This document shows, in pieces, positions 11,088-19,991 of a stretch of DNA of 64,000 nucleotides (the stretch's first letter is position 1; every line of letters starts with the position of its first letter). The translations under genes and the position numbers were made by a program. Under the pieces are notes generated by a model. The model was not told the origin of the DNA, ran no database searches, and saw only the letters and a list, made by a program, of their open reading frames with translations. Origin of the DNA: Craspedostauros australis (Eukaryota; Bacillariophyta; Bacillariophyceae; Mastogloiales; Achnanthaceae); NCBI GenBank assembly GCA_026770025.1, contig JAMXDE010000020.1:186001-250000 (forward strand). The letters run 5' to 3'.

Positions 11088-12604
11088 TGTTGCGATGTTG
11101 TGTTGTGTTGTGCTCTGTCGTGTTGCTTGTGTTGTATCGTCGGCTGTGCTGTGCTTGGTGCTCCGTCCTTTGTTCTGCTGTGTACTGTGTTCGTTCGTGT
11201 TGTCGTGTTGTCTTGTCGTGTTGTGTGCAGTGTGTTGTACAGTATTGTGTTGTATCGGATGTCGTGTTCACCAGTCGATGATTGATGTTGCCGTTACTGG
11301 ATTAGCAGCCGTTGTCCGTGGATCTTCGGCCAACTTCCGTTCGTCAAATCAACCCAATGCAGCAGTGCAGCAGTCCGCAATGCTATGAGATGATCTGATC
11401 TGATCACGTGTGCGTGCCGGTTCTCGTCTGTTCTTCAAGAGAGAGAGAGAGAGAGAGAGATGCTCTTCCAATGATCACCAATGGGATGCAACTTCGTTTG
11501 GTGTTTATGTTGATGTCGATGTCGATGCTGTTGGTACACGACCGGATGAAATAGAATTAAATGGAATGGAACAGTTGTGTACTGCTGTACCAAACAAACC
11601 AGCTCAGGTCTGAGCGAGATGAACAATGCGAGCGCGCAATGAATCGGATGCCTCCAGAAGAAGAATCAAATGCAAAACCGACACAGAGAGAGGAGATGTG
11701 GTTGGGGTGAGGGACGGAACAACGCAAGAGGCAACAAGCAACCTCGCACGAACGAATGGGAACGGAAGAGGAAGAAGATGCGCTCCCTCTGAATTTGAAA
11801 ACAACAGTCGAAGGAGCCAAAAATCTCTCACTGCGACGTGTCCACGCAACAGTGACAGAAGCCCATTTTTTCCGTTGGTGATAGCGCACGCAGGACGAAC
11901 AATGCGCAACCCTCAGTCGTACTTGTATGTCAGTCACGATTACATCCCCAATGTCGTGTGGCGCGTTCTTGTCGTGACGGCAAGCGACAAGACACAACCG
12001 AGTCATCAACGGTGTTGGCGTTGATGTCAGCCACGCCTCCGATGCCCTCGCTGTTCTGCGTGTTTGGTGAGGTGATGTGGTTGTGGTTGCGTTTGTTTTG
12101 GAGGAGGCGGTCTTGTCAACGTGGCCGAAGCGCCAACCATGATCGGGCATTGTTCTGTGCTCGTTCGTTCGTTCGTCCGTGCGCACGAGTGCGTACGACC
12201 ACCAAGGTACTTGAGTTATCATCCGTTCACTCATCTACGACCAATGCAATCGATTTGTTCTTTCACTCGTTCCTGATTTTGGAGCATTCCGGATCATGCG
12301 ATTGTCTCTCTCTCTCTCTGTTTGAGTGGAGGTGTGAGTCTCGGTAGTTGTACGACCATGACACGTGATGTACCTACGTTATGTAGTTGTATGCTCTCTC
12401 TCTAGTTTACAGAATTTAACCTCTCTTGTGTGGTTACCGATCGATCAATCAATCGACTGACCTAGCATATCCTTTGCCGCAAGGCTGCTGGTGCTATTAT
12501 CCTTGACACAGCGTCAGCGCATGCATGCACAATGCAAGTGCCTGCTCCTCCATCGACTGCATGTTGTGGTATGCACCCATCATCTTCTTGCCATAGCTGC
12601 TGCT
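11088..12604. other. Intergenic, 1.5 kb, simple-sequence rich
   Basis: This holds a strongly strand-biased TG/TTG-rich tract at about 11093-11262 and an uninterrupted GA run at 11439-11460. The longest open frame (11557-12234, minus) is a composition artefact without domains. The region contains the TLC gene promoter and the 3' UTR of the CCA-adding enzyme. No RNA gene was recognised. Confidence 0.5.
11439..11460. repeat. (GA)11 microsatellite
   Basis: Uninterrupted GA dinucleotide run, directly visible. Confidence 0.95.
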
Positions 12605-15300
12605 TCATCGGTACTCCGCAAATGTCGTTTCCAGGTGCTCCTGCAGGAGCTCCATGTGCGCACCAGGATGCGCCGTCATCCAATTCGTTTGCTCGTCCAT
12701 GACATCGCGGAAGGCTGGTCCCTTGGGTATCGACGGCAGGGTTTTCTTGATGCTGCCGCCATCCATCAGCGGTTTTTCACCCCAAATACCCACGAGGCCT
12801 ATGCGTTGCAGCGCCACCGCGAACGCGTTGTACCGATCGATGATGCCCTGTCGGCGCTCCATCTTGCTTTCGTGGAACTGCGTTGTGCGCATATCAGTGT
12901 GTGCGAGTTTATTGCATCAGTATCAGTTGTCCGCCGCAATCATGCAATACCATTCATACGTGGAGCACCAATTGCAGCACAGCGCAAAAATACACAAGAG
13001 GGCCGAAATGGGGTGAGAGATGGCAGCGTACATGTCATCCGTAGAGGACCACTCAAGACAAAAGAAGACGCACACAACGATAACCTGACATCTCCGTGCA
13101 ATTTTCGGGCATTCTGCATATCCACGTTCATGCATGATGATATGATGGCACGTACAACGTCACCTTCGATGGTGTAATCCAGTTCCTCCTCGATGTTCAG
13201 GAGCTCTTCCGCCAACGACAGCAGCAGCGCTGCTCTCCAGAGCGGCCCGATTCGGTTCATGACCTTGGAACAGAGCAGCCGGAACTCCATCGCATGCTTC
13301 CACACGGGATCCTCCTCCTGCGTGCTGCTGACTTCACGGCCGTTCATGAAGCACACATGGTCCGGAACCCCATTCCGCTGTTCGTCGCTCTGCGTCGGTT
13401 CATCCGCGACCCGAATTTTGCTGAGAAGGATGGAGACCGCGGAAAGATCGCAGCCGCTGTCGAACAAAACGCCAAAATCGTCAGCAGCCTTCATGATCTT
13501 TTCAATCGCCTCGGCGTCGCGCACGGGCCGTTTGAGCTCATCCACGAGCAGCTTGCAGGTGATGGACCGTTTGGCCTTCTTGCCTTGCCGCGCGCTCTTG
13601 GCTTTGGTGGGGAGGCTACTAGCGTGGTCATACAGCGGTTTGAGGAATGCCGCGTACCACAACAACCGCCGTGCTTCCTCGTCCTGCATCAGCGTGCGTT
13701 CGTCAACGCCGTGCGTCGTGTAGGACTTCTTGGAGTCGCACCACACCGGCGGCTTCAGCTGGCATTCCCACAGATGGTCGTGCGTCGTGGAGAGGAGGTC
13801 AAGGCCGGAGCGGAACATGTCCGCGTCCTTGCCTTCCTCCAAAGCGAACAATCCCTCGGTGGGGAAGACCGTGGTGACCAGCTGCAGGTTGATGAGGAGC
13901 CTCATGGCGCCCACCGGATCGGGCGAGCGCAGCATGAGATCGATCTCACCGCCCACGCGTTCTCGCGAGACCTTCTCGGCCAAGGCCTGACGCACGCGGC
14001 TGTTCTTGGCGGCGTCGAGCAAGGCTTCGTCCATGGTGAAGCGGAGGCGCGCTGCAAAGCGAACCGACCGCAGGGTGCGCAGCGGGTCGTCCAGGAGGGT
14101 GGTGAGCGGAGCCAGCGGCGTGGCGACGACGCCTCTCTGGAGATCATGAAAGCCGCGTCCCGTCCAGTCTTCCACCATGCCGTTGTTGATGTTGTAGAAC
14201 AGCGTGTTGATGGTCAAGTCTCTGCGGAAGGCGTCCTCGGCTGGCGTGCCGATGCGCATGAGATCGGGGATGCGGCTGTCCTGCGCGTACTGCTCGGCGC
14301 GCAAGTTGACAAAGTCGATCCAGAAGGAGCCGACCTTCATTGTGGCCGTCTCCAGATGCTTGGACTTTTCTGGATTCTTGAGCACCACGCCGACGCTGAT
14401 CGTCTCTTCTCCCTTCCCCGACAGGTACTCATTGAGCCGGTCCGCGAACTCCCGGCCGAGCATGTCATCGAGTGCAATATCGATGTCTACGGGCGCGATG
14501 CTGTTCGCCGACAGGACCTTGGTGCCCTGCCGGCCCAGACTGGCCCCACCCGTCGATCCCTTGAACTTGGAGGTGAGGCGTTCGACGATGGGCTCCGCCA
14601 ATGGCTGGGAGAATTCTGGAGTTGCCAGGAGTTTGTCCCGAACCCAGCCGCCGGCAACGCGAAGGGTTGTGGAGACGTTGGTATTCTGCTTTGCTTCTCT
14701 CAGCAGGCGAAAGAGGTCTCTCTCATCGTCCGTTAGATTCAACGACGGTCCGTACGCTTGCTTGGGATGATTCGATAGCATCGTCAATGCTAGTTCGTCG
14801 ATTTCGCCGTCGTTGCTTTCGAAAAAGTCGGCGTGGGTATCGTTGCTGGCCGTGCCAATGTCAGTGCCAAGCAGCTGGTTGACGGATGCGTTGGGAATTA
14901 TTCTGGAAGGTTGAGTCTGCGCCAGCGAATGCGTGTGCGCTTGTAACTGCGATGATGATGAGATGGCGGCGCCGGTCAACGGCGACAGCTCCTGGTCATC
15001 TCCATCTTGTTCTGCCTGCTGCCGCTGCACTTGTTTGGCCTCCTGAGATTTGATCCGTGTATCATCCAAGAATCTGAGTTGCTTGGAATCAATCGCCGAG
15101 AGTTGCTGCTGTCCCAGCTGCCATAGCCCGTGATGCTGTCGTTCCTGCTGCTGCTGTTTTTGATGCAGCTGTGATGGGTACTGCTGCGATTGCGTGTGCG
15201 GATTCCTGCGGGTTGCTCGCGTCCCCAGGAAAGCGGAGGACCGTGGCGCCATGGTGCACATGCACCAGAGCATGGTCGCCGAGATGGATGGCGGTCTCAT
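12605..15300 (-). CDS. CCA-adding enzyme (tRNA nucleotidyltransferase), two exons
   Basis: Class II CCA-adding enzyme, which adds CCA to tRNA 3' ends. Exon 1 is 15300-13156 and exon 2 is 12877-12605. The 278-nt intron has a strong GTACGT donor and joins in phase 0 (YTIEGDV to FHESKMERRQG), giving 805 residues. The head has GGWVRDKLL (217-225) and the metal-binding PVDIDIALDD motif, then RRDLTINTLFYNI, VEDWTGRGFHDLQRG and DDPLRTLRSVRFAARLRF, all signatures of the poly(A) polymerase/CCA superfamily. Exon 2 gives the C-terminal GEKPLMDGGSIKK segment also found in eukaryotic CCA enzymes. About 190 Gln/Ser-rich residues precede the catalytic head. They include RSSAFLGTRATRR, which could be an organelle-targeting or plastid cleavage motif, but the hydrophobic stretch before it is weak. 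A long open frame on the opposite strand is a shadow. By coincidence it neighbours a tRNA gene. Confidence 0.92.
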
Positions 15301-16610
15301 CTTGGGTGTTGCGGGTGTTGCCGACCGCAGAAGATTCGTGTAATATGAAGTATAATGGGATGCGATAGGATGGCGTAGAGTGGCTTGGAGTCGAGCAGAG
15401 GAGGGTTATCTCACACTGCTCCGTCAGAAATGTTCTTTGGAATGTTGGTGATTGAGGAATCCTGGGTCGGAGGGCGGTCTCGTTGTTGTGTCAACCGAAT
15501 CACCGATTCCTCTTCAGAGTTCGATGAAGAGATTCTGTTGATGCTGATGGTTCTGCTTTGGCCTCTCTGCTGGCACAGGCGGTACCGACGATGCCTGAAA
15601 CGATGGTGGTGGTGTTGTCGTTGCAAATCGCGATGATGATAGCAACGGTGATGACTTGGTGGAATGCGCCACGCACTCAATGCTGAGAAGGAGAATGTGC
15701 GTGTCTGTGTGCAACACGTCCTGCAAATTACCAGTAGCGTGGTTGTGACCAAATGTGCGTAGTTGGACGGCCTCTGCCTCCGTCGAGTTGGGTGGCGCTC
15801 TCGATTTCGTGAACAGGGGGGATCGGCAGCAGGAGGGAGGGGACGGAACGTCTTTGTTTATGTGACTGCGTGTGTGGATGCAGCTCAACGTGAGACACAA
15901 CGAGGGACAGGTAATGACAAAACGAGGGAGCCGTGATGATGATCGCCACGACGATCGTGGATGATTCTGAGGTTGATGTGTCAACCAAATCGAGAACTTC
16001 TCTCGTTCTTCTGTCCACCTCCCAAAAGTGCGATGGCTGTGACGCTCCACACAGAAGTACATCATCAACCAGAATTGTGGGTCCGTTAGTCGTATGAGTC
16101 GACCAGGAACACTCGCGCCAATTCTCGAAAAGGCATGAAGTGGAAGATTCGACAATTCTCGAAACCGAGAAGCCACGAAGGAGCAGAATTCTCGCGCCGT
16201 GTGATGATGGAACGCCCAAGGCAGGAGATGGGTGGTACCTGGGCGAGGTTCCTTGCGTCGCAGAGCAGCGACGTGAGGATTCCAAAGTTGCGCGCAGCAC
16301 GGCAATCGCCTCAGGGCGGAAGACAACAAAGAGTGATCCCTTCTGCGATAAAGATTGAGCACGAGATCTCACACTACAAATATTCTACAAAATATATAGT
16401 CTCTCAAGTTCTCTGGAAAGTCTCCTCCTCGGCGCGCACGCAGAGCAATATCGCAATGGAACTATTATAAGACATAAACTATGGCATGTTTGGGGCGATG
16501 CCTTCAACTCTCAACAACAAAAGAGGGGGCTTGTTGCCGACAAGACAAAGTCAGCGTGATATCAATCTGCCGCCACAAAAAGAGGGAGCGAAAAGACGCT
16601 CATGCAAAAC
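15301..16610. other. Intergenic, 1.3 kb
   Basis: The promoter side of the CCA-adding enzyme, running up to the tRNA locus. A 282-codon minus-strand frame at 15514-16362 has random-looking composition (His, Ser and Arg scattered, no hydrophobic pattern) and I do not call it a gene. T-rich runs on the minus strand near 16573-16609 are candidate Pol III terminators for the tRNA. Confidence 0.45.
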
Positions 16611-16616
16611 AGCACT

Positions 16617-16696
16617 CATAAGACCCACACTCTGACCACTGAGTTACAAGAGCACATGGATGCTCCAGATGGGGGTCGAACCCACGACCTTGGGCT
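16617..16696 (-). tRNA. Permuted tRNA gene, anticodon UAU (Ile) predicted
   Basis: On the minus strand a tRNA 3' half (16696-16661) comes first, then a 7-nt spacer TCCATGT (16660-16654), then the 5' half (16653-16617). Put together they fold as a full tRNA. The acceptor stem is GCTCTTG/CTGGAGC with discriminator A (one T-T mismatch and one G-T pair). T8 and A9 are followed by the D stem ACTC/GAGT with loop AGTGGTCA (A14, G18, G19, A21). The anticodon stem TGGGT pairs across the two halves with GCCCA, the variable loop is AGGTC, and the T stem GTGGG/CCCAT has loop TTCGACC. G15 and C48 can form the Levitt pair. The anticodon loop reads CTTATGA, giving UAU. G37 is unusual for an Ile tRNA. Flanks AGTGCT (16616-16611) and AGCACT (16707-16702) are complementary and would close a splice-site helix. 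T runs follow downstream. No ordinary partner half is visible on either side. Confidence 0.72.
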
Positions 16697-16710
16697 GTTT
16701 CAGTGCTTTT

Positions 16711-17027
16711 CCAACTCTCCCTGGCGAAATTATGCTACTTAATCAATCAAATGGACTTCGTTCAGCAATCTCCACCCACAACCACCCAACAAAAACAACC
16801 GCATCTGGCATCCACACATCCTCCCACCACGAAAACCCATCCCGCGCCCAAGGCCCGAATTGCTGAGGAATCCCCACCAACTCTGAGCAATCAACCATCC
16901 ACTTGAAGACCCCATTCACATCACATCACATCGCATCACTCGCCTCGCAAATCCTTGAAGATCCTTCGTGGGAAAGCGGAACCGACAGATACTACCACGC
17001 ATAACTATAACACCTTTGAATCGGAAT
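16711..17027. other. Short intergenic stretch and LSM2 5' leader
   Basis: This lies between the tRNA locus (transcribed leftwards) and LSM2 (transcribed rightwards), so it should hold both promoters and the LSM2 5' UTR. A-rich, TATA-poor sequence. Nothing else was recognised. Confidence 0.45.
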
Positions 17028-17667
17028 ATGGTGAGTCTCCACTTGTGCCATTGCGGAAGGCGGCTGATGGACAAGCATCGCTTACATTCCGCACAACCGA
17101 CCTGCAAGTACGGGTACGCTTGATCGGTGCTTTGCAGACATGGAGATCGCATCAAGAAGTCGTCAATCAGCCGCCAATCACTAAACCACCTCCAAGCACA
17201 ATGAAGCACTTGTTCTCACACTTCATCTCGTCCTCCTCCTCGTCCATCTCTGTCTTCTTGATGATATTGACATGGATATCGACAACATCGACGACACCGA
17301 CAACGAAATCACTGCGACATGCACGATCCTACCCTGCATCATCGCACCGATTATCATCGAACCAAATGGAACCCCACAGATCTTCCTCTCCTTCTTCAAG
17401 ACCCTCGTGGGCAAGGAGATCGCCGTGGAACTGAAGAACGACGTCGTCATGACGGGCACGCTGCACAGCGTCGACCAGTACCTCAACGTCAAGCTCATGA
17501 ATGTCAAGATCGTCAACCCCGACAAGTACCCGCAGCTCTGCGCACTGCAGAACTGCTTCGTGCGAGGCAGCGTCATTCGGTATATTCAGATCCCGCCAGA
17601 GCACGTCGACACGGAGCTGCTGCAAGATGCGGCACGTCAGGAAAACGCGCCCACGAAATCGAAATAG
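17028..17667 (+). CDS. LSM2: LSM2, U6 snRNA-associated Sm-like protein (spliced)
   Basis: Sm-like protein of the LSM1-7 (mRNA decay) and LSM2-8 (U6 snRNA) rings. The first coding exon seems to be just the ATG at 17028-17030, directly followed by a GTGAGT donor. A 349-nt intron ends at CCCCACAG (17379), and exon 2 (17380-17667) completes the protein in phase 0. The product begins MIFLSFFKTLVGKEIAVEL and is 96 residues long, against about 95 for the animal protein. Sm1 is GTLHSVDQYLNVKL and Sm2 is NCFVRGSVIRYIQI. The C-terminus VDTELLQDAARQE is also typical. The open frame extends upstream through the intron to 17272, but that N-terminus matches nothing, which supports the spliced model. Confidence 0.92.
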
Positions 17668-18316
17668 AGAATGGAGACGATCAGAGCGCCGCGATGCAGC
17701 GGTCTGAACGAAAATGGGGAACGACGGAAGGAAGGAAGGAATGGAGGCACATGCTAGTATTTACATGGAGAGTTCAGCATGACGAGCAGGATGGAAGGAA
17801 GAAATAGAACGAAAGACAGCAACGAAGCGAACGGCACGACGTGTGTGTACTTCTTGACGTGATCACCTTGGATGCCACCTTGGGTACCACCTTGGATATG
17901 TACGCCAAAGGAGGAACGGCAGGAGGCGCATGGGTGGTCACTCCAGAGAGAGAGCGGCCGCTTGGAATGAACAATCGCAGCCATCGCAATCGCAAACACG
18001 AGGGAAAACCCCGTGATGTGCCAGGATACAACGCGGTCGTGTCGTTACTGCGATAAAGACGAAGGGACTAAGTGAGATCCACAAACAAGGGCACGATAGA
18101 CGAGGATTGATCGGCAAACCATCGCGATCGGCAGTAGCAGATCGCACCCGCGCCCACACTCACGGCTGTTACATTGAACAACTAACCCACGGCGAACTTT
18201 TGGACAGATCACTTCGCTCTATTATGCTCTGCTCACGTACATTCTAAATCACTGATGCAAAACTGCGTGGAGTGGCTCGATAGCAATTCATCGAATCTCG
18301 TTTCTCTCTCTCTCTC
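17668..18316. other. Convergent 3' flank
   Basis: 649 bp between LSM2 and the minus-strand membrane protein gene. Both genes end here. No gene was recognised. Confidence 0.55.
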
Positions 18317-19426
18317 TTAATGACAGGGACCATCACCAGCTGCTTCACATTTGTCTCTCTTGACGAAGCACTTCGTGAGCGGCGCCGTGCAGTTGGGACT
18401 CATCGCCGTGGCAATTGACTGAATGAAAGGACTCAGCTCCAATGTGCTTGACGCTGGTCCATGGTCATCCCCCACCGTCCAAAAGGATTCGCATGGCCAG
18501 TTGGACAGATCTTTGGAGATCTTCAGTTCCCGATCCAGCACCGCATCGAACCCATTCGCCTGCACGCTCACCAGCCTCGACGATGACTCCGAATCGGCGG
18601 ACTGCAATCCCCGCAACACGAGCCGCAGACTTGCAAAGGCAGCCCCCGCGTTGCTGGTCTCGAGCGATATCGTGTCCGTTGAGATTCCTAAGAAGCTCTT
18701 GGCTTGCGCCACAAAATCCTCCGCTGTCCCGTCCAGCACATCCGACGTCCGAATCGTCCACAGCGAAGTGTGCGCCGCGATATGACTCAACCGACAATGG
18801 TACCGCACGTACTGCCGCAACAAAGCGTCAGCATCGGACGCAATCTCAACGCCTCCCGTTTCGGAGTACCATTGCATCGTATCCATGACGCCCATGAGCA
18901 TGGGCGTAGGCACAAATCGAATGATTCTGGTCCAGCCGTGCGTTTTGCCGTACCCATAGGGCGGAATGGACGTGGTGTGGATCAGGTCGAATTTGGCGTC
19001 GTCAGTCGTCGCGACTATGCTCTGCAACAATTCATGGAGCCGCTCACCGATGTGACCGGGCGGCGTGACGAGCGCAATCCGTTCTGTTGTCGTGTGGGGT
19101 GGAATGTAAATCTTGCAGTGCTTGTTGGTTTGTGGCAAGCAGCTTTTCAATGTCTTCAAGAAAGCGGGCTCCTTCTCCAATTCTCGCATTGGTCCGCTGT
19201 CCATGCGTTGCTCGGAGGAGGGCTGCTGCTGCTGCTGCTGTTGGATCTGCTGTTGTGAAATCGCACCGTCATCTCCAGCAGTCATGAGTCGCAAGACCAC
19301 AATGAGAAGGATGGCACCGGCCATCATCTGGAGGGTGCGGCCGCAACCTGATGTCGAGCTCCGCTTGTTCCATCTTGCGTGCAGACTTTTGCCCGCCCCT
19401 CTTGTGTCTCTGTTCGGGAGAGCCAT
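18317..19426 (-). CDS. Type II membrane protein of unknown function
   Basis: 369 residues from ATG 19426. A basic N-terminus is followed by one hydrophobic segment at about residues 33-50 (MMAGAILLIVVLRLMTAG), then a poly-Gln stretch and a soluble domain rich in Cys near its ends (SCLPQTNKHC; NCTAPLTKCFVKRDKCEAAGDGPC). This looks like a signal-anchored Golgi or secretory-pathway protein with a lumenal, probably disulphide-bonded domain. I do not recognise the family. Segments such as ERIALVTPPGHIGERLHELL and YHCRLSHIAAHTSLWTIRTSDV look conserved in style and could belong to a divergent glycosyl- or sulfotransferase, but no catalytic motif is clear enough to say so. Confidence 0.7.
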   Translation of the reverse strand: MALPNRDTRGAGKSLHARWNKRSSTSGCGRTLQMMAGAILLIVVLRLMTAGDDGAISQQQIQQQQQQQPSSEQRMDSGPMRELEKEPAFLKTLKSCLPQTNKHCKIYIPPHTTTERIALVTPPGHIGERLHELLQSIVATTDDAKFDLIHTTSIPPYGYGKTHGWTRIIRFVPTPMLMGVMDTMQWYSETGGVEIASDADALLRQYVRYHCRLSHIAAHTSLWTIRTSDVLDGTAEDFVAQAKSFLGISTDTISLETSNAGAAFASLRLVLRGLQSADSESSSRLVSVQANGFDAVLDRELKISKDLSNWPCESFWTVGDDHGPASSTLELSPFIQSIATAMSPNCTAPLTKCFVKRDKCEAAGDGPCH

Positions 19427-19991
19427 GGTGTTGCAACGGAGCGGAGCGGCGCGTGTTGAATGGCACTGGGTGATCTATTGCTCAGACGTATCACGTGTAC
19501 TCGTAGTCGTATGGCAACACCTTGAGGGTATAGTATGGCGGTGCCTTGGTTGTATGGTGAGTTGGCGCTACCTTGCGCTTTCGTTTCTGCCTTGTGCCTG
19601 GCGCCACGATTTGCATCGAATAAGGACACGCTTGAATCCAAAATCACAATGTAACTCATACAAACAAAATATCAACGCAACTCCCAAAATAAACGAACGA
19701 AAACGTGGACAAACGGACAGTATTGCCCAGATGTCAAAAAATGGTCGCGCATCAACTTTGCGTTTCTGTTGTTGTTCTCGCAATTAAAAACAGACCGCGA
19801 ATCGCGGAGATGTGGAGGGAAGAAACGACCCAACGAGGAGAAAGAGACGCCCACAGATCGCATGCTTGCGAGACACGAGAGCAGTTCAGGGGTGCGACAA
19901 CGAAGAGAGGACGACGTGCGAACAAAAACGAAGGAAAGAAGGAAAGGAAGAAACGAGAACCAAGCGATCGGACCCGCGAAACAGCAGCAAC
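19427..19991. promoter_or_regulatory. Divergent promoter region
   Basis: 565 bp between two outward-facing genes. The RBR frame stays open upstream to 19812, but that part is Arg/Lys/Glu-rich with no family resemblance and is taken as 5' UTR. Confidence 0.5.

Noticed and set aside
11093-11262. TG-rich tract as a possible telomere-like or Z-DNA element
   Set aside because: The tract is irregular, not a telomeric repeat, and simple strand-biased drift explains it.
13294-14736. 480-codon open frame antisense to the CCA-adding enzyme
   Set aside because: It mirrors the real gene. The protein has no family resemblance, and third-position bias of the sense gene explains the lack of stops.
15514-16362. 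282-codon minus-strand frame between the CCA enzyme and the tRNA
   Set aside because: Random composition, no membrane or domain pattern, overlapped by another equally long frame. Probably chance.
16617-16696. Two ordinary tandem tRNAs instead of one permuted gene
   Set aside because: I looked for a matching 5' half upstream and a matching 3' half downstream on the minus strand and found neither.
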